Below, one piece after another: positions 1 to 12,005 of a DNA stretch of 64,000 nt (position 1 is its first letter; each line of letters opens with the position of its first letter). The notes below the pieces were generated by a model. That model had not been told where the DNA came from and did no database searches. It saw only the letters and a program-made list of their open reading frames with translations. The translations under genes and the position numbers were made by a program. Source of the stretch: Chelydra serpentina (lineage: Eukaryota; Chordata; Testudines; Chelydridae); contig JBAIAC010000004.1 in assembly GCA_037349315.1 (NCBI GenBank), positions 35,405,001 through 35,469,000 on the forward strand. Reading direction: 5' to 3'.

Positions 1-330
1 GTGACTTGTGCTAGGTCAGACCGCAATGCAGTGTCAGAAACAGAATCCTGCACTCCTTGCTACTAAAGCAGAGCCTAATCTGCTAGACCATGGTGTCTCA
101 TAGCAAAGTCATTTACTATCCCTGTGTCCCATTTTACTTATTTGTCATTTCTTCTTGGGTTTTGTACAGGAGGTGGGCTGGGGGAGGACTAGAAAAGGGG
201 ACAATTAGATATGGGGCAATTATTATTTTATTAAACTAGAAGGAAGGCATTTTATTATCTACACAAGTTTTTGTACTATATCTTTTACATTTCTTTAAGT
301 GTCTAGAACTCTAGGTAAGTGCTATAAGTA

Positions 331-350
331 TAAATAAATAAATAAATAAA
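331..350. repeat. (AAAT)n microsatellite
   Basis: Five consecutive tetramers of the AAAT class are visible in AT-rich sequence. Confidence 0.85.
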
Positions 351-453
351 CAGTATTAAAGAGGTAATTAAACCTTCCTACCAATATGTGTCTGTGTACA
401 TCTTAGGCAAAGATTCAGGAGCTCATTCTAGCTGACACCCATATGCTTGATTT

Positions 454-515
454 AGTCCCCACTGAGGTCAATGGAAAGGGAACCGTTGACTTCAAAGGCC
501 TTTGGATCAGGCCCC
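454..515. repeat. Short palindromic repeat, one half preserved
   Basis: The sequence holds a CCACTGAGGTCAATGG block and a terminal TTTGGATCAGGCCCC block. The same pair of motifs occurs at 35430-35499 and 58623-58694 in a more symmetric form. It is probably a short non-autonomous DNA element or the core of one; the class is not certain. Confidence 0.45.
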
Positions 516-1269
516 AATTTATCTGTATGGGTGACACACATGGGCTTGTGATAGTGGCATCCCTATGCCAAACCCCCTGTTGATCAAAAATGCTCGTTTT
601 AATACATTTTGAATGGAGTATAAGTGTCCTGGAAAAGGAGCAGCGATTTCTCCTCATAGATTTGCCCTTGAAAATAAAACTGAAGACAAGAATGAATTGA
701 ATCATTTGGCCTTTGAATGTCCTGAATTCTCTCCTGGTGTTTAGTTATTAATTTGTGGATAAATAACATTTTCCTGTACAATAAAACATTGGGGTGTGCT
801 GTGATATATCTTGCAGCACAGCCAACTTCCTGTGCCCAGAATTAAAAATGACTTGGCCTCAGAGCCGAGAAAGAAGCTGTGCCTTATTGAGTCAGGTCTC
901 ATGGTACAGTAGTCATCATTAAAAGGACAATATTTGGCAGCAGTTTCCCCACAGGCACGCAGGAGATATCACTTTTATTTTCCATTTTAAAATACAGGAG
1001 TGAACTCCACCATCTCAGATACCACAGTGTGGGATCTGTTGGAAAATATGATTTTTTTCTAGACGGATGGGGGAGGTGACCACCCTTTGATTCTTCTGGT
1101 AACGGAAACTTGAAGATGAAGTCTGAAACAGGTAAAATCACAGGGAAGAATGTTATTACACTGCCAGAAACTCACTGTCTTTCAGCAAGACACAATCTCT
1201 TTATTCCTGTTGTTTACCCATTGGCAAGATGGAGAAAGTTTGGCCTCTCAGGAGTATTGTGAAGATTAA

Positions 1270-1570
1270 GTCCATGTCTACTCTCGGGTCACTACAGAGG
1301 TTTAACTATGGCCCCACGGCTAGACTGCTTTAACACCATAGTATAGACAGACTACATTGACTGACGTTCCTTTTCTTCTGTGACTGTGGGAGCTCTACCG
1401 CCTTGAGCGATGGTAGCTGGGTCACTGCAAGCATTCATTCATGCTAGCTAGCTGCATCTACATTGGGGGTTAGGTTGGCATAGCTACAGTGCACAGCGGT
1501 GAGGATTTTTGACTTCTCTATCAGCCTAAATTTAAGCATAGACCAGGCTTAAGTAAGTAATGTCTGAAAG
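1270..1570. mobile_element. Degenerate MITE-like repeat
   Basis: The left end reads AAGTCCATGTCTACTCTCGG and the right end reads AGCATAGACCAGGCTTAA, so both ends carry the '(T)GTCTACAC...' type terminus seen at 44938-45230 and 57504-57687. The interior (GGTAGCTGGGTCACTGCAAG, GTTGGCATAGCTACAG) resembles the 56880-57065 fragment. It is heavily mutated, and no clean target duplication was found. Confidence 0.4.
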
Positions 1571-1924
1571 AGATTTGAGATCCTGCGTGAAAGGCATCTG
1601 TGATGCTGAATGATTGAAATAGGACCATTTATATCATTAATATTGCCACTGTTAGATGATTGCAACATAATGTGTGCAAAGCATAGCATGTAAGGTGACA
1701 ATGGAAAAGTTATGATTCACTAAAGATGATTATCCTGTTTAAATCCATGTATCATCACTATATCTGAAATTATGAATATTTGCTATAGGTCTGTGTCCTA
1801 ACCCACCATTCTAATCTTATCCCAGGTGTGCAACAGAGATGTTACAGACTGCTGGCTTGGAAAGTCTCTGGTAACTTCCAAAAGATTGGAAGCCCATTGA
1901 AATTAACAGACTCTGAATGAGTCA

Positions 1925-2075
1925 CTTTCCACTGCTTGCATCCGAAGAAGTGGGTATTCACCCATGAAAGCTTATGCTTCAATACCTCTGTTAGTCTATA
2001 AGGTGCCACAAGACCCTTTGTCGCTTCTACAGATCCAAACTAACACGGCTACCCCTCTGATGCTAAGAGAGAGAA
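1925..2075 (+). repeat. Dispersed sauropsid-type repeat (GAAGAAGTGGGT family)
   Basis: The block contains GAAGAAGTGGGTATTCACCC, CATGAAAGCTTATGCTTCAA, TGTTAGTCTATAAGGTGCCA and AACTAACACGGCTACCCCTC in order. I recognise this motif order from repeats common in reptile genomes, but I cannot name the class securely. A 64-codon frame crosses it and is not evidence for a gene. Confidence 0.6.
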
Positions 2076-4796
2076 CGTCAGCATTTTGGTGTTTATTACC
2101 TCTTGTCTCCAAGCTGTGCCAATTTGTTTTCCTTCTCCGTACAAAGGTGCCTCTGTAACCTAGAGCTGTCTAGATCTGACACTCAAACAGTGGAAGAGAT
2201 GAGACATTCTAGCCGCAGAGTCAAATTAGACAGTGCTTGTAATTTGTCATTGTATTTATGATAATGGATTCTTAGGCACGGTCATATACAGTCTTATATG
2301 TCAGTGAGTATAAGCAAATGTAATAAAAGAATACAATGAAAGGGTGCTTACAGTACTTACTAACCATTGCTGGTTGCAATCTAATACAAAAACCAATAGG
2401 AAGCTATCAATCACCTTGCACAATATACTCATATGTTGCACTCATTTCTGCTGTTTTTTGTTTGTTTAGCTTGTTATCTAGGCTTTTGGGGGCAAGGCTG
2501 TGCTTTCCTATCATCATTGTCATCATTAATAAATAATCATTAATAATGCATTATTTCTAGTGTGGTAGCAGATAGAGACCTTAATCAGACGAACACCCCA
2601 TAGTAACAAATATAACATATAACAAAAATTAATTTTACATATACACAATTAATGGAGCAAAGTGCCTCATTACATTCATAATATGTGTTAGGATAGAAAT
2701 AGCATGGCATTGGCCAGCCCTAATGAGCCTGAATGCCACTTGTTAATATGACCTTGGAAAATTTGTAATCAGTGCTACAATCTAAGACAACCTGTAGGCT
2801 GAGAACACAGAACGAACTGATTGAGTGTTAGATGATTTCAGAAGGTCAAATGCAGTAGCAGTCTTTATAAAGTAAAAGAAAAGGAAATCTCAGATCACAT
2901 GGGCCAATTACTCTAACTTTAATCCCAGTTAACATGCTAGAGCAGATAATGAAGAAGTTAATTTGAAGACACAGTGAGCTAAATAGCAGGCGGCATGTAG
3001 TAGACCATGACACGCTAAAGTGATATCACTTTTTGATGAGATAACTTTGTTGGACAATGGGAACATAGTGGGTATACTGAGTTGCTGTTGTAAAATTAAT
3101 AAAGGGGCACTCAGTGTAAATGTCCATGTTGATTTGCAGTTGTGTGCACAATTACCCATTTCATGCATGCAATTTGTGTGATTCATTGCATATTTAGCCC
3201 ATTATAGCTAGGCTTCATAAGGCATTTTAAAAGGATTTATCTAGAGAGCTGTAATAATGTGGTTTTGGTAAGAAGAATAGCATGGGACATGTAGAATGAG
3301 TTATGGCTGCCTAGAGCTACAATTTAGACAGACCACTGGGGGGCCTTATGTGGAAAATATAAAAGCTCTAGGCTAACAGGAAATAAAGGCCATTCAGTCA
3401 TTCATCCTAAGCCTGGTGTCCCAAGTCTCTATGCAGGATGGAGCATGGAGAGAGTCTAATTATTGAACTTGGAAGAGCTGTTGCACAGGGGTCACAAGAG
3501 TCAACTTTGGGGTCAGTATTATTAAATATCTTCATAAACTACCTATAGCAAAGAAGGTGCTGTCTGTTGCTCAGACCTGATGATATGATGCTAGGAGGAA
3601 TGGCTAACAATAAAGGAGATCAAGTTAAAATAGAGGAGCTAGAGAAGTCAGAAAATTGGGATACATTCCTAATTCCTCTCAGAATCAAACACTACAGTAT
3701 CAGGATACATAGAGTGATACCGAATAGAACTGTGCTGACGTTGTCTCTTTTCCAGCTGTCAGACTGCTGTACTACAAGTACAGTCAAAAGATCCTATTTA
3801 ATGAGCTCATGGGATAAAACTGCCACTATCTATATTTTTGAATTGGACACTTTTTTCTATTCTTTCTTCTGACTTAGTTTGTTATGTGTGGAACAGCACC
3901 CATCATGAGACTCTCTTTTCTGGATTTGATGCCATTATGATTGTTGATCAGGCCATCCTATCTGATGTGATGAACTACCCTAAAGATGGCTTGGACCACT
4001 CTAGGATTTATTTAAAAATCTGCTTTACATTGGATGTGTTGCTTTACTTTAAATTAGTTAATAATGTATAATGTAATTTGCATTTCTCTAGCATTTTCCA
4101 TTTGGTGCTCTCCAGCCACATTACAAACAATAAAGGCCAGATTCTGGTACCCATCCTCATGATGAATAGCATGGTAGTCTGCAAGTATTGCTGTTGAAAT
4201 CATTTGACTGCTTCCAGAGTATGGCACTATTCAATCTGAGTGAGCATGGCAGAATCTGGCCCGAGTTCATTAAATCTAATATCTCTCTGAGGTACTATAG
4301 ATAAAGGATAACTCATTCACCATTGAAATGCAGACAGCTCTGGGTTCAACACAGCAGGGGCGTATCCCTTACAACACAGCAGGGGTTTACCAGGGTACAA
4401 TACCATTTCACAACAGTTCAGGGCAGAAAGCAAAGAATAATATTTGCAATAGAAATTGCAGGGGGCATTTAGCTGGCAGAATGTAATTACCTGAGTTGCA
4501 CTGAAATTTGGCCAGGACCCTGAGGTTAATCTTTCATGACAAGTGGGAAGAATATGTTTTACACCTCGTCCAAAAAGCTCTTCCCTTAGAAGCACAGTGC
4601 TCCCTACGCTATGCTGGGATATTGATTCAGTTCAGAGTCAAAGGGGAAAAATGCCATGTACTATATCACCAACTCTACTACCAGAAACACCAAACTGGTA
4701 TATATGTGTGTGTGCACACTCACTCCCCAGTCCTTGTATGTGGAGGGGATAGTCATGTACAGCCAGGCAATAAATGAACATATATTTGGGCTGGGT
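2076..4796. other. Gene-free stretch, mostly unassigned
   Basis: No protein-coding gene is recognised. At 2466-2545 a weak match to the tail of MIR-like SINEs can be seen (GGCTTTTGGGGGCAAGGCTG followed by an AT-rich end). Frames of 77-101 codons at 3567-4071 have no visible domain and low-complexity composition. The rest is unassigned single-copy-like sequence. Confidence 0.5.
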
Positions 4797-5004
4797 CAGG
4801 GCCGGCTCCACGCACCAGACGGCAAAGCGCATGCTTGGGGTGGCGCCCTGTAAGGGGCGGCAGTCTGGGGATTCTGAGGTGGCCATTTTTGGTGGGTTTT
4901 TTTGCTTCGGCACTTCGGCGGCGACCATTTTTTTTCTTTTTTTTTTTGCTTCGGCAGCAGCCTTTTTTTTTGCTTGGGGTGGCCGAAAAGCTGGAGCCAG
5001 CCTG
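4797..5004. mobile_element. Non-autonomous hAT-like DNA transposon, 208 bp
   Basis: The left terminus CAGGGCCGGCTCCACGC is the inverted complement, with few mismatches, of the right terminus GCTGGAGCCAGCCTG. The element is bracketed by a perfect 8-bp duplication, GGCTGGGT, at 4789-4796 and 5005-5012; 8 bp is the hallmark of hAT superfamily insertion. The interior is T-rich with repeated GCTTCGGCA blocks and has no transposase. The terminus closely matches that of the element at 16329-16741, so both likely used the same transposase. Overlapping open frames on both strands are artefacts of the low-complexity interior. Confidence 0.85.
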
Positions 5005-5012
5005 GGCTGGGT

Positions 5013-7003
5013 ACTGGCACCCAACACCAAACTTAATAGAGTGGCATAACAAGGAACCTCATGGACTCCACAGAGGCTTCAGCTCTTCTCCCATCTCATG
5101 CTATGCAAAGCTCTGCATGGGCTAGGTTGCTGTTTTTCTTCCCGTGCAACACAGGTTTTCATGTACGTGACCACCAAACCTGCCCTCTGCCAACTAATCT
5201 GTCTCCTCTGGGATTCATTCTAACATTCTAAGCCTCTGAGCATCTTCAAACAGTTGCCATTCTCCCCCTTCAAATCAACGTGCCACAGAAATGTTTATTT
5301 TTTCTCCTGAAGGAGGATTTCTTCCCTCAGAATAACTCAGTTTAAGGTTCAGAATGGGCAGGATTCAGTCCTGGGGCAGGAACAACTTTTCTATACGTAC
5401 ATAAGGTCATACTTTTAAATTCTGTAATCTGCCAGCAATGCATCCTTTCACCATTGGGAAAAGGGATATACCCAAATTCCTAGTAGGCCAACACTTGCTT
5501 TGAGCTTCAGAAGGACCTCAAATATCAGCCCTTTAAGCAAATATATAGGTATACATTGTTAGGTACAGAAGAGCTCTTTTAGGCCATTTTACAGGTTTAT
5601 CTGGCTCCCTCTATGCAGGGTTCATAGTAACTAAAGCACATGGCTTTATAGGTGGAAGAATATGAAAAATAGTCCCAATCAAAATGTTAAATACTTCCTA
5701 AATTTTTTTCCAATACAGTTTTTTCTAAAACATAAGTGACATATGTAGAATACATGGAGAGGTTTTTATTAGGAATGCTTGGTTTTACCACTCATGAGTT
5801 ATGTGATCATCCCAAACTCATGCTGCTACCACCTTTATACCACACTATCACATAGTGTGTCTCTGTGTACATAGGTACATAGCTATCTCTCCACACACAG
5901 ATAATTATTATAATTAACATACAGAAGAGTGTTGTACTGAAAGAACATTCCCTCTTCCCACTAAACACTTCGTTCAGATTTTTAAAGATTTCCATTTCAT
6001 TTCCTCTAAGTGACCTCAGTAGGGACAGATGAATATTTAATGCATTTGCCCCCACTTGCTACAAATGTGTGGAGCATTCTATAAAACACTTTTTGTGTAA
6101 ATCAATGTCATTATTTTCCAGTTTAAAACCTTAAGGACGCTGGCATCATTATTTCAGGTAGTGTTGGGAATATAAAGTTAATGGATATTCTGAAACTCTG
6201 CAAAATATTCTTTTCATGCTGTTATCTGGAGTGATCCAAAGACAGTGTGGTACCGTGTGGATTTCTCTGACGTCCAAGTGCTAATGTATTTACTCAGCGC
6301 TGCTGGAATGCAGCATACACTGACTTAGCATTGTATGTGCTTGACACAAGAGAAAATGAATGCCAAACACTGGATTATTATAATAATTCATGATATATGT
6401 GTTATGCTTATAAGAAGCACACGGAACCCTTTTTCTAGGGAATAAGGCAATACACTGTGTTTATTGAAAGTACAATTAAAATCAGCATATGCTTACACAG
6501 ACACACACACACACCCCCCCCAAAGGTTCTGCAGCTGGATCTTATAGTTACCAGTCCTTAGCGTTGCTTGGTCAGTTCCAGTGGCCAGCTGAAACTGCAC
6601 ATGAGGGTGGGGAGGAGCAGGAGCTGGGTCTATGTTGATGCAGAATGTACCCAAAGTCCCATGACAATACACCCGTCTTTTACAGTAACACGGTCTCATG
6701 CAAGTCTATGGATTTTGCTGTGTCACACCAGAGCTGTTAATCACGAGGTAGTCAAGGTTGCTCCCAATCAGCATTATTTTGGGTTGTTACTGGGAGGATC
6801 CGCAGCCTTAGATAACAGCTTGTGCTCAGGGGATTTCTTTGACGATTAGGATGAGGAAATGGAAAACTTCCCCACCAGCTATTCTATGGCTTCTGCAGCC
6901 AGACTATAAAATCACAATTCCATAATGCCTTCCCCTCACCACCGTTTGCATTGAGACTAGCGGGTATCCCACAGAACATGTCTGTATGGTGTCCAAGGAC
7001 TTT
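5013..7003. other. Gene-free stretch
   Basis: No recognisable gene or element. A short CA-rich/poly-C run is present near 6500-6522. Open frames of up to 93 codons have no recognisable domain. Confidence 0.55.
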
Positions 7004-7081
7004 GGCCCGGATGCTCAAAAGTATTTAGGCACCTGAAATCCGTGTGAGCTAGTCTACTAAATCCATATTAGGATCCGGGCC
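7004..7081. repeat. Small imperfect palindromic repeat
   Basis: It starts TTGGCCCGGATGCTCAAAAG and ends TTAGGATCCGGGCCTT, giving inverted GGCCCGGAT/ATCCGGGCC ends about 78 bp apart. It resembles a short MITE remnant; no target duplication is clear. Confidence 0.45.
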
Positions 7082-7820
7082 TTCCTTCATTCTGTATAAC
7101 CATCCACAGCACAACAGCAGTATGGGGGACAAGGGTCAGGTTTGACCCAGTTAAGTTTAGTATTAATAGGTATATATTTATACTCATGTAATCATTTCAT
7201 GCCACAGTATTCTAAAATGTATTCCTTTTTGGTATTATGAAGACAATAACAGTAATTAAAAGCTGGAGAGAGAATGTAATTTTTGAACTGGAGTCCAGCG
7301 GCTATATGATGTGCACATCTTTATCTGTTTCACACAGTACTGTGAAAATATTTAATTTATAAGGACAACATGTAGCAGTGAGATTAGTAAATGACAGCAT
7401 GCATTTCAGAACCATAGCAAGGCACAATAAAGCATTTTAGCTGAAATGACTGGTCCAGTGCCCTTTAGATTACACAGTTCCATCCTGTAGACTCATGCTG
7501 TACAGGAATCGATTGACAGCAGGGATGAGCTGATTACACTGCAGGCAGGCAGGCAGGTTTGTTTATTAGTAGGAAACTTCCTCACAGAGGTGACCAGAGT
7601 TTCAGAAACTTGAGGATCAAATATATTTGACAGTAGCAGTCATAATATTGCGCTGACCAGAAAGGGTGGGGAAAAGCTAAAACTGCTAATACAGTGATGA
7701 ATAGCGAATGAACCTATTAGAATTCAGCATAATGCTGCTTTTGAAATGGGTCACATCACCTCTCATATTTTAATCAAGATGTGCTTGAGTCTGGACTGGC
7801 CCCTTAGGGAAGGAAGGAGG

Positions 7821-8043
7821 ATGATGTAGTGGGTAGAGTACTGGACCTAGACTCAGGAGACAGGGTTCACTTCCTGGTTCAACTACCAACTTCCTATGTG
7901 ATCTTTGGAAAGTCACTTAATGTACCATGTACATCAGCTCCCAATCTATATAAAGGGGGATAATACAACACTGCGGACTTGTGAGGATAAAATCCATTAA
8001 TAATGGTGAGGTGCTCAAATACTGGGGTGATAAGAGCCAGGGG
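7821..8043 (+). mobile_element. MIR-like tRNA-derived SINE
   Basis: A degraded tRNA-like head (GTAGTGGGTAGAGTACTGGA, then TTCCTGGTTCAACTACC) is followed by the MIR core-like run TATGTGATCTTTGGAAAGTC, then GGGGGATAATACAAC and TTGTGAGGATAAAATCC. This order matches the MIR/CORE-SINE class. Divergence is high, implying an old insertion. The family name within turtles is not determined. Confidence 0.65.
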
Positions 8044-8493
8044 TGATATAAGTAGTGGGTGATATAAGTAGATAGACATATGAAAAAATTAGACTTATGC
8101 TAAAGTGGTTTGGGCCAGAGTGGAACACTTTGTAACAGAGCCCTTATAGGCCATTTCTGTACCATATTTATTCAAGTTTCCCTCTTCTAATTGTAGTTAA
8201 TTTTTCTTTCTCCAAACTACTGTGCCACTGTGTCCAGAAATCAAAACAGCATATTATATGCTAAAAAGTAAGTGATCTATTATTATTCCTTTCATCAACA
8301 GTTAGCAATCTTTAAGATGCATATGCATTTTGAGATTTTATGCAAATATTATAAGCAACAATAGAACTAGCTAAAAGTACAAGATTTTTATAGTCCTGAA
8401 ACTATGTTACTTGGGAAGGTTTATTTTTGGCTTTTTCAGTATAATGCAAATACATCAATCACAGTATGATTATACACCCATAGCATTTTTTTT
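8044..8493. other. Gene-free stretch
   Basis: Apart from a roughly two-unit tandem of GGGTGATATAAGTAG at 8041-8071, no feature is recognisable. Confidence 0.5.
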
Positions 8494-9418
8494 CATTCAT
8501 AGCTTCCAAGGCCAGATGGGACCATTGCAATCATCTAGTCCGGCCTCCTGTACAACACAGGCCATACAACTTCCCCAAAATAATTCCTAGAGCTGCTCTT
8601 CTAGACAAATAGCCAATCTTGATTTAAAAATTGTCAGTGATGGAGAATCCACCATGACCTTTGGTAAATTGTTCCAATAGTTAATTATTCTCATTGTTAA
8701 AATTATATGCCTTATTTCCAGTCTGAATTTGTCTAGCTTCAACTTCCAGTCACTGGATCCTATTATACCTTTCTCTGCTAGACTGAAGAGCCAATTATTA
8801 AATATATGTTTCCTATGTAGTCTGACTGTAATCAAGTCACCACTTATCCTTCTTTTGCCTAAGCTAAATAGATTGAGCTCCTTGTGTCCGTCACTATACA
8901 GCAGGTTTTTTAATCCTTTCATCATTCTTGTGGCTCTTCTCTGAACCCTCTCTAATTTATCAACATCCTTCTTGATTTGTGGGCACCAGAACTGGACACA
9001 GTATTGCAGCAGTGGTTACAGTGCCAAATACAGAGGTAAAGTAACCTCTCTCCTCCTACTTGAGATTCCCCTGTTTATGCATCCAAGGATGGCATTGGCT
9101 CTTTTGGCTGCAGCGTCACACTGGGCTCTCCGGTTCAGGTAGTTATCCACCGTGACCCCCAAATCCTTTTCAGAGTCACTGCTTCCCAGGATAGAGCCCT
9201 CCAGCCTGTTTGTTCCCAGATGTATACCATTACATTTAGTCATATTGAAATGAATATCATTTACTTGCACCCAGCTTACCAAGTGATCCAGATTACTCTG
9301 TATTAGTGACCTGTTCTCTTCAATATTTACTACTCCCCCAATTATTGTGTCACCTGCAAACTTTAGCAGGGGTGATATTATGCTTTCTTCTATGTCATTA
9401 ATCAAAATTTTAAATACA
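8494..9418 (-). mobile_element. CR1 LINE fragment, 3' half of ORF2 plus 3'UTR
   Basis: Read on the minus strand, this is the C-terminal part of a CR1 reverse transcriptase followed by the short CR1 3' tail (ending near 8494, GGCCATCTGGCCTTGGAAGC). Two frames remain. The one at 9016-9405 carries the RT palm end and the [13 protein letters not shown] and CINRGISSRRREV blocks. The one at 8587-8925 carries the terminal NYWNNLP...SLTIFKSRL block. The palm motif reads FAGDT instead of FADDT, so a catalytic Asp is replaced by Gly. The copy is 5' truncated, as is normal for CR1, and inactive. Confidence 0.9.
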
Positions 9419-9565
9419 GCTGAGAACTACAGTAAGATTATGTATAATTGACATATTTAAATTGTTTTCTGTGCACTAAGACAACACATTGATCTCATGA
9501 TACAATTGTCATAGAATTATTTCCATTTGGTTATGTATTGACAGGAGACTTTTTAGACAGGATGT

Positions 9566-9755
9566 GCAGGGATGGTGTCCCTAGCCTCTGTTTGCCAGAA
9601 GCTGGGAATGGGTGACAGGTGGTGGATCACTTGATGATTACCTGTTCTGTTCATTCCCTCTGATGCACCTGGCAGTGGCCACTGTAAGAAGACAGGATAC
9701 TGGGCTAGATGGACCTTTGGGCTGACCCAGTATCGCCATTCATATGTACATTCAA
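9566..9755 (+). mobile_element. CR1-type 3' end fragment
   Basis: The block GGTGTCCCTAGCCTCTGTTT ... GATCACTTGATGATTACCTG ... ACAGGATACTGGGCTAGATG ... TGACCCAGTATCGCCATTC matches the 3' untranslated end at 42430-42635, where it follows a CR1 ORF2 terminus in frame. It is therefore a 5'-truncated CR1-family copy with only the tail retained, on the opposite strand to its neighbour. Confidence 0.8.
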
Positions 9756-11739
9756 GATCTGATTTTTTTAAGGCATATATTCAAATTTCTATCACCACAG
9801 TCAAATAAGAAGAACACCCCAGTACAATTATCCTCTATTTTGACCTGCTCACATTTTAACACACTATAGCCTTGGAAAGACTGCTCAACCGTAATTGTGT
9901 ATTATTCTTCCTGCTGTCACAGCTGCATTGAGGAGGTAAGCACAAAGATGCTATGTATGTGGAAGTATTTCTAAAAAGTTTCCATTAGCCCAGAAGTACC
10001 ATGTTCCTGAATTATTCATGATTGCTTATTATGTTGCCACACTTTATCAATAGCGCTGGTCCTTGGTCTCACATCACCACTTCTCTCCTGAAATAACCCA
10101 TACTGTTCAAAGCCTGATCAAGCACTATATGTCCTCAATCTATATGTCTGTGCTTTAAGGTCTTCAAAGGCAAATATGAAATACTGTGAATTATGCTAAC
10201 GATAATATCAAATTCCTGCGTAACCCAAGATGATATAAATTATTTGCTGCCTTTTGCACAAACTGGTCCTTCTTATTTACTTGTTTCTGGTAGAGCCTAC
10301 AATGTTTTCAGAAGCCCCAGGGCCCGCTGGATAGGACTAATTAAAGATCCCACCCTCAGAACTGGGACTTGTGAGGCAGTGTCTTGTTTCCCTAGAGTAC
10401 AATGTAGGTTGGAGCCCACTATGGAATTTCACAGGATGAATGCCCCTTTCAGAAAACCCCTGCATCCTCTGGGAACAAGAGGCGTAGCAGAAGCAGGAGG
10501 CGGTAGTAGGAGGGAACTAGGTGAGACCCATCTCGTCTCCACCCCACTTACAGAGCCAGGGCTCTGGGGTCACATGGCCCCTTACAGGTCCACCCTATCT
10601 TCTAGCAGTGCCAGAGGCAGCTCCTTTACAGCCTCAGGAGCCCTGCTGGGACACAACTTGCACAAAGGGCCCAAGGTAGCAAAAAGTTACCCTCACCTCC
10701 CCCTTGGGGTCCACCAGGCCAAAAAAGTGGATAGCACTGACTGAAGATGGGACATAGCTGAGGCGAATGCACTGATTCAGCTCTTGTGGAGCCCCATCTG
10801 ACGTTAAGCCTGCCCTTCTCCGAGAATAAACCAGGTGAAAGGCCTGAGGTGGAATTACCACTGACACCCCTACGATGCAGAGAGCCTGGCTGGCATAGGG
10901 AGATGCAATCTGGATCTCTCAACATCAGCTGGGGAGAAGCTGGCCCTCTGCATGTTTTTGAAACAGAGTATCAATCTCATAGTAGTTCCACCTAATCTTC
11001 AAGTCTCTAATTGCCTTAGGAGCTTGCCATGTGGAGCCTATTAAAGGCTTTACAAAAATCCAGCTACATTAAATCCATTGCATTTCTTTATGCAAATTCC
11101 CCCCCCCCCCCTCAAACCACAAGTTCTTTTCCTCAGATTATTGCTATTCCTAGAATCCACATGCATTTCTGCGGGCATCAGATATTTAAATGAAGTCATT
11201 TATTGATCAGTCCCTTTAAGGTTACAGCAAATTAGTTGAAAGGAAATCAATTTCTCAGATTGCCCACAGCATCCTAAAAATACCTTGGCTGCTGCACTTT
11301 ACAGCCTGGGTTATAAAAGCAAATTTAAGGAAAAGCAAGAGAAGGAGAAACCTTCAGAGTATAATTAGGCTCTATCTACAAATTCCCAAGATGTGGTAGA
11401 TGAGGAAATACTGTGCAGTTCGTCAAGGTTGATGCTAAGTGCCTTGAGATGCTTCAGTGTCTGCTTACAAAACTGAGCTCTGGATTTTACCTGCCACTCT
11501 ATCACTGTGGGCCAGACATGCATCCCTGTCACCAGGCTGTCAGCTTTGACTTGGCCCTATTTTTAGACCCACATATTCAGGTTCTATCTAAATCTTGCTA
11601 CTTCTTCCGACACCATATATGGCCTTTCCTCCTTCTCCACACAGCTAAAACTCTCATCCATCATTTTGTGTCTTGAATACTGCAGCCTTTTCCTCTCTGC
11701 CATTGACTGTTCCAATCTTTATGCTCATCAAGTACATTT
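9756..11739. other. Gene-free stretch, unassigned
   Basis: No recognisable gene. The longest frame, 183 codons at 10193-10744 on the plus strand, covers a GC-richer block (about 10400-10900) but shows no domain, signal peptide or conserved motif, and is overlapped by frames on the other strand. A poly-C run of about 14 lies at 11099-11112. The GC-rich block might be an unrecognised LTR or other repeat. Confidence 0.5.
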
Positions 11740-12005
11740 AAAATAGATTCCCAACTCACATAGATATAGCACCACTAGTTCTGCTTGAGGTAGCCCCTAA
11801 AAATAGCAGTGTGACTACAGTCGCCTGGGTGGTGGCTTTGGCTAGCCGCATGAGGATGTACCCAGGGGGCTGGGTGGGGTTGTACTTGGGATGGCGAGTC
11901 TGATCAGCTGGCCGTGCTGCCATGGCCACAGTGCTATTTTTAGGTGCTAGCTCAAGCAGAGCTAGTGTGAGAACGTCTACGCAAACTGGGAATCACGCCT
12001 CCCAG
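11740..12005. mobile_element. Long-inverted-repeat MITE
   Basis: The left arm (CTAGTTCTGCTTGAGGTAGC, CCTAAAAATAGCAGTGTG, 11774-11812) is the inverted complement of the right arm (CACAGTGCTATTTTTAGGTG, CTAGCTCAAGCAGAGCTAG, 11927-11964). The outer ends also pair (GATTCCCA near 11747 against TGGGAATC near 11988). The arms enclose a short spacer with GGCTAGCC-like palindromes. There is no coding capacity. The superfamily is uncertain; exact boundaries are approximate. Confidence 0.65.

Larger units (their letters stand above)
1..1265. other. Gene-free AT-rich stretch
   Basis: No gene or complete mobile element is recognisable. A short (AAAT)n run lies at 331-350. At 454-515 there is half of a small palindromic repeat containing CCACTGAGGTCAATGG and ending TTTGGATCAGGCCCC, a motif that recurs elsewhere in the window. 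The short open frames here lack recognisable domains and look like chance frames. Confidence 0.6.

Noticed and set aside
10193..10744. 183-codon open frame as a possible gene
   Set aside because: No recognisable domain, signal peptide or conserved motif. It lies over a GC-rich block with overlapping frames on the other strand, as expected by chance or in an unrecognised repeat.
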